Assembly: GCA_023055505.1 (NCBI GenBank) | Contig: JALIRH010000038.1 | Span: 5,340,327-5,404,326 of the forward strand | Origin: Callipepla californica brunnescens | Taxonomy: Eukaryota > Chordata > Aves > Galliformes > Odontophoridae | Direction of reading: 5' to 3' | DNA length: 64,000 nucleotides | In this document: piece by piece, positions 1-12,015 of the stretch | Layout of the letters: every line of letters begins with the position of its first letter | Position numbering within the stretch: position 1 is the stretch's first letter | Translations under genes and position numbers: made by a program | Notes under the pieces: model-generated | Database searches by the model: none | What the model was told of the DNA's origin: nothing | The model's input: only the letters and a program-made list of their open reading frames with translations

Positions 1-1003
1 TTGCAAACTATATTATACTATGATGCATCCTCCCTTGCCTTTAACAACTTTTGGGATGGCTTAATGACACTTATACCAAAACTTTACCACCTGTATCATG
101 AGCTTCACAGGGAATTCTGCACTGTACTTCTGCACTTCCAGGATGGATGAAGATTGATTAATTTTGTTAGCTCTAATCTGTAAAGAGAAATGCAGCATAT
201 GCTAGCCAAAGGAGTTTCTCATATCCTGAACAAGACAATAATCTCAAAAACATGATAATTTTGTTCAGTTATGCCCATGTTACTTGTTCTCAGGTTGGAC
301 TGCACAAATCAAAGGGAGCAACTCTTGGAGATTGCAGAGCTGAGCAATCGCAAAGCCAAGCTTTGAAGGTTAGCCCAGATGTTGTCTCATAAAAAAAAAA
401 AAAAGTAACTGATAGCTGCTATTATTTACAAAAATGTATTATAAATTCAACAAGGCTGGTAGAGCCTGGCAACACAGGGGCAGACATGAAGATTGGCTTC
501 ACTGTACCAGTGGGGAGGTAAACAGACTGAAGAGGAAAACAGTGCAAACATAAATGAAAAACTACAGAATAACTAGGCAAGTAGAAAAAAATAAAGAATA
601 GTTTCTTCACAGGGCGTGGCCTTATTGAGAATGTACCTGTAAATTTCAAAGGGCATTGTCTTCCACTTATTTTGTAACAAAATTATTTGAGTGGTATAGC
701 AGCCTAACAAATGTAACATAGAAAAAGATAAATGCTACAATAATCTGAGGAATTCAGTTATGTCTTTGGCATGGTATCTTATGTTCACAAATGAGAAGAG
801 TGAAGATTATCATGCACTATGTTATACTGCTATGTAGAGGAGGACTTAATATTTCTGCTTAATATTTCTGAGGCCAGGCTATCCAAACTGCCTCATGTTC
901 ACAGTTTTCTCATTCATGTTCCCCATAGAGAAAACTGGTTACCTCCATAGCATCTGGCAATAGACTGTCTCTTCTGGCCAAAGACTCACTCATGGAGAAC
1001 TGA
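1..1003. other. Unique AT-rich sequence, no gene seen
   Basis: I see no repeat family, RNA gene or convincing reading frame here. A short A14 run lies at 391-404. The only open frame on the minus strand (about 75 codons near 422-649) is low-complexity, hydrophobic and has no recognisable domain, so it is treated as chance. Confidence 0.6.
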
Positions 1004-1005
1004 AA

Positions 1006-1077
1006 TATTTTATTTTATTTTATTTTATTTTATTTTATTTTATTTTATTTTATTTTATTTTATTTTATTTTATTTTA
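1006..1077. repeat. (ATTTT)n pentanucleotide microsatellite
   Basis: About 14 uninterrupted copies of ATTTT. Such a tract is expected to be length-polymorphic. It sits about 250 bp from the 3' end of the neighbouring CR1 but is not part of it. Confidence 0.97.
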
Positions 1078-1323
1078 TCTTTTTCCATTTTAGATCATTA
1101 GAAATAAAGAGCGCTGACTTCATCATAAAGGACTGTTATTTTTATTGCATGAAGTTGAAGGTATGTGTTAAATATACAAGAATACAAGGTTGTGCAAAGC
1201 CTTTTGGGATAGCAATATCTGTAAAGAGAAAAGTGAACCAAATCCAGAGCATGATCATTTGTACTGCTTTCACTTCAGTCCATGAAGTGAATGATGTTCA
1301 TACGTATGCTCAAACCTTATCTT

Positions 1324-1932
1324 AGAATCATACAATTGTTTCAGTTAGAAAGGAACGTTAAAGGTCATCCAGTCCAACTTCCCTCCAATGAACAGGGACA
1401 CCTACAGGTGATCAAGGAGCTCAGAACCCTGTCCAGTCAAACCTTGAATGTCCCCAGGGACAGGGCATCTACCACCTCTCTGGACATCCTGTTCCAGTGC
1501 TTCAACACCTTTATTGTAAAAAACTTCTTCCATATATCCAGTCTAAATCTACCCCCTTTTAGTTTGAAGCCATTTCCCCTCATTCTGTCTCAAGTGATCT
1601 TGCTAAAGAGTGTCCCTTTCATACTTATGACCTCCCTTTAGATACTGAAAGGGCAGTATCTTGTCTCCCCAGAGCCTTCTCTTCTCTAGGCTGAACAGCT
1701 TCAGCTCTCTCAGTATGTCCTGATAGAGAAGGCGTTGCATCCCTTGGATCATTTTTGTGGCCCTCCTCTGGATGTGCTCCAACAGGTCCATGTCTCCTGT
1801 ACTGAGGTCTTCATGTCTAGGAACTGTACTCCAGGAGAGGTCTCACCAGCACTGAGGGGCAGAATCACCTCCCTTGAGCTGCTGACTTCATCACTTTTAA
1901 TTCAGCTCATAATATACTTGGCTTATCACTGA
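1324..1932 (-). mobile_element. CR1 LINE fragment, 3' end, minus strand
   Basis: A 5'-truncated copy of Chicken Repeat 1, the main non-LTR retrotransposon of birds. Read on the minus strand it ends at the left in an eroded octamer tail (AGAATCATAC on the plus strand), preceded by the CR1 3' untranslated region and the last part of ORF2, which in intact elements encodes endonuclease and reverse transcriptase. Recognisable blocks on the plus strand are AGTCCAACTTCCCTCCAATG near 1370, GGGCATCTACCACCTCTC near 1464 and CTGGATGTGCTCCAACAGG near 1768. Frames are broken by stops and small indels, so the copy is dead. The right edge is diffuse. Confidence 0.93.
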
Positions 1933-4900
1933 GATGTGTCATTAGAGGGGTCTTACAGACAGAGAGTGAGCTGTGAGGTAATTTTAGTGAATGACTGGGG
2001 ATCAAATACTTAGACTTCCTACCTAGCTCTTTGTTTAGCAACCTAGATGAGTCCTGGTATTTATCAGGTCCTGAAATACATTATTTTGTTTCCTAGTAAA
2101 GAAGAATTCTGGGTTCCTGGAAATACTGACAAAATATTGTGGGAAAACAAGTTATCTGAAGGAATTCACTATTCGTCCAAAATTATTATTCATAGAGTTT
2201 GAGAATTACTTCACGTATCCAGATGGTCATTAGGATGGTAGAAATGGTATTTGCCTCTTGAGTATCTGTTAGCCCAGACTTTCTTACACTCACAAAGTCT
2301 TCTGCTAGCTTACACAGGGCAGACTGGTCAGCTCTTAGGGGGGAGGAAAAAAAAACACAAATTATTTTGTTTTTTCACTTCTCTATTTCCTTTGGTCAAA
2401 TGTGCCTTCTCTTTATCTGCTACAAAATAAGAGGAACCTATGATTTGCAACTTATGATCTTCACCATTTATGTTACCACTTCACAAGATTTTCACTCTGG
2501 CTATTTTTCCAGACTCTATTGAAAACAGAGGAGAGGACAAGGAAGGGGAGAGGAGGAAAGCAGAGAATATGGTTATGGTTATTGTATACATATGAATATT
2601 TTCCTATCACTGATATCAGAATGTAAGCCTCTACCCATGCTGTTGAGCGTTAGAAAATAGTGGACGTCTTCAGTGATGAACCTGATATTGATTTTTTTTT
2701 GCAGATAACATACAAATGGTGAAAAAATAAGTTTGAGTGAAGCTCACACTTCTGATGGGACTGAATTTCACCAATTTTAAAAGGTTTCATAAATATAAAT
2801 TAACCAAGAAAAGTGTCATCTCGAGTGGGTGATTTTAATTCTCTTTAAAACTGGAAAAAAATATTCACAGTATCAAGTGCTTACAGTGAAGGATAATACA
2901 CGTTTCTTCTGGAAACTTCATCAACCAAATTAATCAGATGATTATATTATGAATACTAATTAGACAGATACACTTTCTCTTGTTTGGTTTCTTGGTAAAA
3001 TAATCTTTTTTTTTTCATATAGTGAATTTCTTGAAAAGAAGACATTACTTCTGTCCTAATTCAACATACAAGTGCAGAGAAACTTTTGAAAAGGCTTACA
3101 GTAGTTTTTAAAAAATATATGTTCCCCTGAGTTAATTCCACATGAAAAACTTAAGCAATTCCTGATAATAATATCTTAATCTCCTTCATAATCCCAGACT
3201 TCTCCAGAAATCTTTCCTTCCCTGGTATTCTCTGGTACTTACAACACTAAAATACATAGATTAGAAAGGAATTTGAGGACGGTAGAAAGAATATTTATGA
3301 TAAAAGACTCTCAGAAGATGTGCTAAGAAACAAAATGTAATCATAGGCAAGAAAGTACATGTCATTCCTGCCTATAGTGACTACCAAAGGAGACTCTGTT
3401 AGCATGATAATTTACACCTATGTTCTTCTACCACCAAATAAACAAATATGCATTTGAGCAGATTTAGAGGTAAGGAGATTATAAATTATGTCAACAATTG
3501 TTTGTCGATGTCTAAGCCCTGATATGATCAACTTATAATTTTCCTAAAAAACTGCCAAGATCTGATTAGAATTAAATTACTTTGTGAAAATTGACTTTTT
3601 TTCTTGGACCAGAGCATTTTTGTCAGTGTCTAGAAACTAATACTTATATTCTAAGAGAGAGACAGAAATTCTTCTTTTATGAGAAATCTTTAGCTATGTG
3701 AAAGCAATTTGAATGATATGAAAAGAGATATGTTAAAAAATTAAAATTTTGGTACATTCTCAAGTCCCATGGTTGTGATATGGATATTTTTGAGAATAAA
3801 GATTTATTGTGATATTATAGGTAACCTCTTATCTAAGCTTATTTTGTCTTGTACACATATGTAATAATGGGTCAAAATAAGGATGGCAAAAGTTTTGGAA
3901 CCTTACATAGTTATTAAAACAAAACTGTGTTTTCCTAACATCACAGAGCATGCCCTGTATTCTCTTTAGCTACTAGGATCTCTCAATATAGCAGAGTTCT
4001 AAATAATGACATTATGGCCACAACTCTGGCTGCTACCTTGGAAAAAATATATATATGCATTTTTATAACCATGTATACTCAGATGAGTGAGAACTTTCAA
4101 ACTCTTCTGAACTCACTCTAAGCTAACTAGAAACATGCCAGTACTAGTCCAGACAACTGTTTAATTTATTAATGTGTTCAAAGTAACACTCTGTAGCTCA
4201 GTAAGAGCCTGGTATTTTCAAAGGAATTAAGTCCCAACTCTTTCATTTAAGAACAATCTAATTCACAACACTACTTTTCTAATTATTTGAAAGATGTGAA
4301 GATGACAAGCAGAAAAAATAAAGTAACCATGGGAAAAGGTGACATACGAAAACTATTCTACCAGTAGTTTATATTTGTTTAATCATATCAAAGTTGCATG
4401 TCTTTCTTCATTTTTCTCTCTTAAGATTTTAAATCATACTGCATATGCTACAAGTTTTATTCCAAAACCAAAGGGTGCCAAGATTCGTAAAGTAGCCATG
4501 GACTGGAATTACTGTGCACATAATGAATAGATACCTGTATTTCCCTTATTAATACTACAAGTGGTCCACTTAAACAAATGTGCCTCCACCTGCTGCTTAA
4601 ACAAACATCCTGTCACAAGTTCATCTGAGACAAAAAAAAAAAATTACTGTTGATGAGAACATCCTCATATGAACAGTATTTGACTGCAGCTTAAAAAGGA
4701 CAAAATGAGTCTAGGAACGCACAAAAAAACAACAACAACAAAAAAAAAACAGCAGGAGAAAAGAATACAGTTAATAGAAGGTGAACAAAATCAATGTGAA
4801 ACAAAATAATGTCCTCCAAATAATAAATTAGATATATTCATTTCATATATTTGTATATCTGTGTGTTTCTTACCAAAATTAAAATCAAAAACAACTCAAA

Positions 4901-5020
4901 TGAAGTAGAAATAAGAGTTTGCCTTAAAAACAATAAGAAGTCCTGATCATTCATCATCTCAAAATGAAAGTATAGCTACATATTCCTTTGAGAACAACAT
5001 TTCCTTATATTTTATAAGGA
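1933..5020. other. Unique AT-rich sequence, no gene seen
   Basis: No repeat family or coding region recognised. Small low-complexity patches occur, including T-rich runs near 2691 and 3006, a short TA tract near 4048, and an A/AAC-rich patch at about 4722-4750. The only forward frame of note (about 63 codons near 4339) is not recognisable. Confidence 0.55.
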
Positions 5021-5299
5021 CATGTAGTGACAAGACAAGGGGAAATAGTTTTAAACTGGAAGAGGGTAGATTTAGACTAGATATCAGGAAGAATTTTTTT
5101 ACTGTGAGGGTGGTGAGACAGTGGAAAAAGTTGCCCAGCGAGATTGTGAACAACCACTCCCTGGAAGCATTCAAGGCCAAGATGAGTGGGACTTGGAGCA
5201 ACCTGGTCTAGAGGGAGGTGTCCCTGCCTGTAGCAGGGGGGTTAGAACTAGATGATCTTAAAGGTCCCTTCCAACCTAAACCATTCTATGATTGTATGT
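5021..5299 (+). mobile_element. CR1 LINE fragment, 3' end, plus strand
   Basis: A short, 5'-truncated CR1 in plus orientation. It carries the end of ORF2 and the 3' UTR, with the motif TTTAAACTGGAAGAGGGTAG near 5050, AGATGATCTTAAAGGTCCCT near 5249 and the tail CCATTCTATGATTGTATG. It is among the better-preserved copies here. It abuts an older CR1 fragment in the opposite orientation on its right. No complete domain remains. Confidence 0.93.
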
Positions 5300-5305
5300 C
5301 AAACA

Positions 5306-5510
5306 GTCCAGACAACAGTATTGACTTCTGGGATACTACATTAGTGACAAGCCTGCACTTTGTGTTATTGATCACAACTCCTTGTCAGTTCAACCCTATT
5401 TCAGTTTGTTTCACTGCCCATTTATCTAGTCTCACTTCACCATTTGTTTTGAGAATGTTCCTCCTTCCTGAACTTCTAAAAGATGCAAGTGGAATTTCCT
5501 TTCTTGCAGT
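5306..5510 (-). mobile_element. Old CR1 internal fragment, minus strand
   Basis: A diverged piece matching the internal ORF2 C-terminal region of CR1 in reverse orientation. Read on the plus strand, TACATTAGTGACAAGCCTGC near 5338 and CATTTATCTAGTCTCACTTC near 5420 follow the order of the reverse-complemented element. It lacks a CR1 3' end, so it is a remnant rather than a normal 5'-truncated insertion. A plus-strand reading frame of 106 codons across it is a by-product of antisense CR1 sequence. Recognition is by eye against the known order of CR1 motifs and is less certain than for the other copies. Confidence 0.6.
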
Positions 5511-5879
5511 TCTCAGGAGCCTCACTCAATCACTATGACCTTTCAAAGATACTTGACTGGACAGCTCCTTCAGTGCTGGTCCCTCCATCCCTTCAGATCC
5601 TGTGCTCTGAAACTTGTGTTTGTAAGTATGCAAGTGGATGTGTAATCATTATCAAGTGACATTCATGAATGCTTAACAGTCAGCACATTTTATCAGCCTG
5701 ACGAAACCTGTTTACACACTACAAACAGCATAGCCGGTTTTGATAAAATTCATCACCACTTTGTTCCTGCATGTCCCCATGTAAAGCTCATGATTTTCCC
5801 AAACTGATTTGTTCTAGAAGGGTGAAGAGTCATTCTAAACATGTAATTGCACTAGGCTCCAAAAGGGACCTATCATTGC
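5511..5879. other. Unique sequence between CR1 and LTR
   Basis: No feature recognised. The 5' part of the LTR that follows may begin in here, since its left boundary is not visible. Confidence 0.5.
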
Positions 5880-6650
5880 CCATAATGTTGTTGTTTGTCC
5901 CTGTGGGAGAGGTTTAAAAAAGGGAAAACTGCTGTGCAGGAGCAGCTGGGAGAGAGAAATCAGAAAAAGAGAGAGAAGCAGCCCAGTAGCCTCCAAGGTC
6001 AGTGTGGAAGGAGGGGAGATGTTGCTCCAGGAACAGAGCAGAAGCTCCCTGCAGCCCAGAAGAGGCCCATGGTCAAGCAAGCTCTCCCACTGCATCCCAT
6101 GGGCACTGCACCAAGCAGCCTTACATGTGCAGCCATGGGGGAGCCCACAGTGCATCCCATGGGCTTGGAGAGCTTCTGCCCATGGGAATCCCTTTGGAGA
6201 AGCTCCTGGAGCATGGGCTCTATGATACATAGCTGTGTTAGAGCACTGCTTGGTGACCTGCAGGCTGCAGGAAGCCCATGCAGGATGGGTTTGAGAAGGA
6301 TGACATCCCACAGGAAGGACCCCATGCTTAAGCAAGGGCAGAGTGACTGCAAAAGAGTGGCAGACATGAAGATTTATGGACTGAACACAGCCTCCATCTT
6401 CGCACAGAAGGTGAAGGAGGGTTTTTTATTTGTTTTTAGTTTCCTGCTGCTCGGTTAGAAGTAGTCAATATCTTTTATTAATTTCCCTATTCTGACTCTG
6501 TTTTACCTCTGATGCTGAGTGATATGCCTGTCCTTATTTCAACCTTTCAGCCCTTTTTCCTTGTATTTTCTATCTCCTCTTAACTTGAGAAGGAGGACTG
6601 ACAGAGCTGTGAGTTGGAATTCACCATCCCATCAGGCTGAAAACTTCACA
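5880..6650 (+). mobile_element. Solo LTR-like element, avian ERV type, plus strand
   Basis: A GC-richer block in AT-rich surroundings, colinear over several hundred bases with a second copy at about 21744-22744 in the opposite orientation. Shared blocks include AGGTCAG near 5996, GAAGGAGGGG near 6008, GCTCCAGGAACAGAGCAGAAG-type sequence near 6024, AGAAGAGGCCCATG near 6059, and the downstream CTGTCCTTATTTCAACC near 6530. The right end is TTCACA at 6650, fitting the TG...CA rule for LTRs. From memory of avian genomes this resembles ERVL-class bird LTRs with internal CCCATGG/GGAGCAG-rich repeats, but no family name is claimed. No gag, pol or env is adjacent, so it is probably a solo LTR. The open frames inside (up to 187 codons) cross each other on both strands and show no protein domain. 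The left boundary is undefined. Confidence 0.6.
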
Positions 6651-7844
6651 ATCCGAGGTCTTTTTATAGCCACAAAAATTTCTGTATAAAATAAAATGTA
6701 TCTGTGATGTGAAAGGAACTTATTTTTTCAATAATTTTTATTTCCTTCTTTCTGTATGTAATGCATTTTTGTCCCTTTATTTCTCCAGTCCTCCCCAAGA
6801 TATTTTTCTCTACATCCTCTTCTTTTTTCACTCCTATTCGTCCTTCTCTCTCATCACTGTACTTTATCATTTTCCGTCTTTGTCTGTTGAAGAGCTCTGT
6901 CTCTTAAATGTCATTGTCATGATAGACATTTTTTAAGTATTTTACAAAAGGGATTTACTTCACAATATTTCCTAAGCTGTGCGGATATGTACATGTCAGA
7001 GTGATGTCTCTTGCTGTCATTTCTCTGCCACTACTCTATGCTATACCTTAAGATTTAGTTCCTGAAAACTGAGATTTTCCTAATTCAATCCATTTATAGC
7101 CTGTTATCATATCTCCTTGATCTTTTTTCTTAACTTTTTCTTCTTCATGCATATTTGAATGGAAAATTAATGTAAAACATTCTCCATATCATAGTTCTTC
7201 AACTGATATTATTCTCTTCTTACCACTTTCATTGCAGATCAAATGTAAAAACACAGTGAGGAAATACGTTTCTTACAGACACATGAAATGCTTCAGACTA
7301 ACCCTTCAAATTAATGTTCATTGCAGAGAGTTTGAACTCTGCAACTCCCTCAGGGGAACTATGCAGAAACTCTGTATAATGCTTCAGAAGTGTGGTAGTA
7401 GAAGTAATATATAACTGACTTGCGCTTCTTAATGAAGTTTCTAAATATTTTGCTGGGAGTTAGAGGAGGGGGAAGAAGAATATGCATCAAAAGTTTTCAG
7501 AGCTTTTCTGAGGGGACAGTGGTATGTAATACAGACACTCATATCTTTGGTCTTATTCTTTCACTGTAAGGAGCCTTCTTTCTTTGCCTTCTGCTCCACC
7601 ATGACCTGTCTTCTACCTGCCCTATTCCCTATCAATCCATTTATCTCTTTCCTTGTTGTAAAAAAAATCAGAACATGTGGGTTAAAATTAGATTATTCAA
7701 ATAAGTACTTTGAAGTTAAACTGTGGATATGAGCTTCTTTTCGGTCATTTACATCCAGCTGCAGAGATTACAAACAAAATTACATAGTTTCTGTACTTTC
7801 TACCCTAAGCATTTCTTCCCTCTTGAAAATAATTAAATAAATAA

Positions 7845-7875
<31 letters not shown>

Positions 7876-10800
7876 AATAGATTATCTCAAAGAAAGATTC
7901 GTTTCATTTAACTTTAGTTTTCAAAAGCTGTGCACCTCATCTAATATTGCTGTCCTAGACCCTGTCTTTACTTGAAGAGAATGGCATATCGTGAGGACAG
8001 TTTAGATGACATGATAAACACTGTGGCAGTGTCCCTATTTTTCATTAGGTACCTGGGTTTGCTTGAATACGATGCTAAAATATTACATGGCTAAAGCTAG
8101 ATCAGTTACATTTTGTATTTATTTTGTATTTATTATCTTCAGACATACATGTTTACTGCGGTGTACATCGAGACTCTAGGTCATTCTGCAGCAAATACCA
8201 GTATATACTACCCATTAAGAGGAAAAACAGGAAATATCTATAAATAAATATATATATGTATGAATAAAATATGTATTTTTAAAATCACCAGGAAAACAGA
8301 ATTAGGCCTTCCTACATGATTTCATCTGTTCTATAAAAAGCTGAACTTTACACCTACTTACATTACTAAAAGTATTCAAAATAAACTTCTCATTGCAGTC
8401 CTAATAGTAGTCCTTACAGATTTAGAATGAGTGTTGTCTTCAAGCAGCTCAGGTACGGCAAGGTAAACCTAATGGAGAAGGTGATCCCACTCTCTATTCA
8501 TGATCTACTTGCAGACTTTTTTGTCAGAAAGCCCAGTTTCTTCTATGTGACTTTTTGTTGAACTCTGTACTGTAATTATTCTGGTATGATATTTTGGACT
8601 GGGGTTGCTCTAGAATATTAGTTTATGCTAAAAAGGTGCACCTTGGTTCAAGAGTTTTTCTTTAGGAAGCAGTGATATGTGGTGCTTAAAGTTCCACAGA
8701 AACACAACTTTTTAAACTGAAGGCTTGTGAATTTATTCACAGTATGTGTCAACCTCACATGTATGTAGATGTTTTCCATCAGTCCACAGCTGAGATATGT
8801 CTCTTAATTTTCCCTATGATTTGGAAGACCCATCTTTACCTGCTTTACAGCATATTTTATTTGATCAGTCTGGATTTGCTTTGATTCGACAAATTTCTTT
8901 CTTTATTCTTAAGGCTGAACATTATGAGGTTTTGGAGTCCCTTATTTTTTGGTCAGCAAATAAAAATGCCAGCCATTCTAGCCTAAACAGACACAAGCCT
9001 GATATGCTCTCCTGCCAAGAGATTTCCATCCACTGCAGACTTTTAATGTTTCATGGCCTTTTTTTTTTCCTCAATAAACAGAGCAATTTTTGTTTAACTA
9101 TTCCAAGGAATACATTATGTATAGTAATAAACACCTGTGTAGACCTTTAATAATTGCTGTCATCTAAAAATCTTTTTACACAGAACTACTGAGTTAGTGA
9201 GACATGGAGAAGTGCACAAAATGAGAAGCAACTTTTCATGCACTAAAAGAAATTTTTACATAAGAAATAAATAATGTTTCATACGTCTAATAAATCAATG
9301 TAATTATCTAGTCATAAGCAAGCCAAGCAAGATTGGATACTGTAATCTTTAGTTCTTAACAAATAATTCATATCTGTAAAGACACTTTCTTATACTGGAT
9401 CAACTCTTAACAGTGAAAAACTGAGAAGTCTCCAATATAACTAAAGCAGAAATCTTGAAAGTAATTGTGAAGGATATAATACCTTGTAAAGCAGACAGTG
9501 GTTCCCAAAATATCCATGACACTTTGCAATGCCTTAGTAATGCCCTATAGGTCACTTAGCCTTTATACAATTCGTTAAAAGCAAGTATTGGATTTTTAGT
9601 GAGAATAACACATTTTATTCCTGTGCCATATATCTTTCAACATAATCAGCACATTTTCCCCCAGATGCAAACAAAGGACCTTAACTAAGGCATCAGTGTT
9701 AGTCTGCAAGAAACAGACAAATGTGAAAGTGATTTTTTCTGAGAGGCCTGTGAATTCTGAAAACTATATAGATTAGGAGACTTGATGCTGGGGATTCTGC
9801 ACTGCGCATTTAATTCCTGAACGTTAAAGGCAGTGGAAATATGTTATTGAGTTCAGATATGCACTTTCTTTGGAGTTTTTGGATGCCATCTATGCTTCTC
9901 ACATTTGCCCAGTACAGAAATTTTTGAAAGTTGAACTTTCCATGAACTCTGGATTATAGACAAAAACTTGATGACCATAATTTCTGAATGGACATTTTTT
10001 ACCTACTTAAGGAAGATTCCACCACAAGCACACGGATATATAACTGAGTAAGACTCTAAGCCAATATGGCACTTGAAGTCTTCCCAAATCTGCATTAAGA
10101 GCAGTATTTTTTGACAAATGTATACATTTTTTTCTGTAACAGTTTTAAGTTTTTGTGTAGTTAAAATTACAGAGCATCTATTGCTGTGCATGTGCAAAAT
10201 ATAGTTCATTGTGTGTGTATATGTATATTCTCATGTAATAAATATTGTAGCAGGAGTTCTCCAAGATAGCTCTATCAAACCTGTGAAGGAAAGTCAGATA
10301 TGGGAAAGAAAAGAAAAGCCTATCAGAAGAAAGTTGGGCAGGAAGAGTAGCTCTTTCAGGAGAAAGGAAGATCCACAATATTGTACATAAAGAAACAGTT
10401 CCTTTATGACATACATGGAACAGTAAATAATGACAACTAGAAATGAATGAAAACTTGATAGTCATTATTATAGGGCCAGGAGGTCTATAATAACCCAAAA
10501 ACTTCCTTTAGTATAACACGAACAAAGGAATCAGAAAGGCTTTAGGTCTGTTTCAGAGAACAGTCTGTAAGAGTAGAAATTGACATGAAAAAAGCTCTAC
10601 AATGAACTATTAGTGTGTCAATATTCAGAAGATGTGGAAAAAGGAATGAGGACAGTAATCATTAGGGTGAGAATTGTTAAGTTTGTATGGAATAGAATAG
10701 ACAGTTTACATTTCAGTACATCACACTGAAAAACTCTCATTTTTTCAGAAGAATGTAGGAAGTAAGTAACTGCTGACAGTGATCTAAATTCTCTCTCTCT

Positions 10801-11290
10801 GAGAATATCTGTACTTACATTGCCTAGTATGAAAACATCTGAGGAATATAAACTTTACCTTTGACTCCAGATATAAGATAGCTGCAAATGATCTAGGTTT
10901 GGCAAAAATATTTCCATGTGTATTTTACCACTAAATATTGAACTATGTGCATTTTGTAATTCACAGTGAAGTATCTGGTTCTAAACGCTGTCAGAAATAC
11001 CTGTTCGATTCTGATGAAGTCTCTGTGTCAGTAAGCTTTTCTCTAGATGTATTTTCCCACAGAGTGGGAAAGAAAGAAAGAAAAAAGTTACAGTTGCAAA
11101 TTAGACCTTGTAAAGATTTGTTTTCTTCTGTCTGTCTTCTGTTATCAAATGTAATTCAAAGGCCTGGCAATGGTAACCACCACCTTCATTGTTTCAAAAC
11201 AATGATGGCTCCTTTATGTCTATACAAGGAAGAAGGATAGGGTACAGATACATATTCCTGCTTCCAGTATTTCAATATTTTTATTAGAGG
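6651..11290. other. Unique AT-rich sequence, no gene seen
   Basis: No transposon or coding region recognised. A forward open frame of 117 codons at 8797-9150 has no recognisable motif and runs into T-rich low-complexity sequence. A TA-rich patch lies near 8241-8275. The microsatellite at 7831-7880 is listed separately. Confidence 0.55.
7831..7880. repeat. AAAT/CA/TA compound microsatellite
   Basis: A short compound tract passing from AAAT units into a (CA)n run and then a (TA)n run. It is imperfect and short. Confidence 0.85.
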
Positions 11291-12015
11291 ATTCGTGGAA
11301 ACACATAATCCTTAGAGTTGGAAGGGGCCTCTGAAGGCCATCAAGTCCAACTCTTCTGCAATGAACAGGGACATCCGTAGCTAGACCAGGTTTCCCAGGG
11401 CCTTATCCAGCCTTTCCTGGTAAGTCTCCAGCCATATCACTGGGCAACCCATTCCAGTGCCTCACCACCCTCACTGTATAAGATTTTTTCCTTATATCTA
11501 ACATAAATCTACCCACCCTGAGCTTCAAGCCATTTCCCCCTGTCTTATTACCATGAACCCTGATAAAGACTCTGTCCCCTTCTTTCCTGTAGCTCCTCTT
11601 TAGATACTGAAAAGCCACTGTCAGATCACGTTGGAGCCTTCTCTCTCCAGGCTAAAAAGCCCCATCTCTCTCAGACTGTTCTTGTAGGAGAAGTGTTCCA
11701 TCTTTTGAATAATTTTTATGATCCTTCTCTGGATGCACTCTAGCATATCCACATCTTTCCTTTGTCAGTGACTCCACATCCAGACACACTACTCCAGGTA
11801 AAGCCACACCTGCACAGAGTAGTGGGGCAGGATCACCTCCCTCCCCCTGCTGGCCATGCTTCTTTGGATTCAGCTCGGGATACAATTGGGTTTCTGGGCT
11901 GTGAGGGCACATTGTTGGCTCATGTCCAGCTTCCCATCCACCAGTACCTCCAGGTCCTTTTTAGCAGGGCCGCTTTCAATACTTTTATCCTCTAGCTTGT
12001 ACTGACAATGACAAT
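11291..12015 (-). mobile_element. CR1 LINE fragment, 3' end, minus strand
   Basis: A 5'-truncated CR1 in reverse orientation. The eroded tail is at the left edge (ATTCGTGGAAACACATAATC), followed by GTTGGAAGGGGCCTCTGAAG and GTCCAACTCTTCTGCAATG. Deeper, the copy reaches CACTACTCCAGGTAAAGCC near 11788 and CACCAGTACCTCCAGGTCC near 11939, which is further upstream in the element than most copies in the window. Minus-strand open frames of 71 and 86 codons within it are decayed ORF2 C-terminus; they are split by stops and frameshifts. No catalytic reverse transcriptase motif is present. Confidence 0.94.

Noticed and set aside
1291..1932. Plus-strand open frames of 116 and 65 codons
   Set aside because: Antisense reading of a CR1 3' end.
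5835..6458. Overlapping open frames up to 187 codons on both strands
   Set aside because: They lie in an LTR-like repeat, overlap in several frames and show no protein domain.
8797..9150. 117-codon plus-strand open frame
   Set aside because: It has no recognisable motif, no start context or splice signals, and runs into T-rich low-complexity sequence. Expected by chance in 64 kb of AT-rich DNA.
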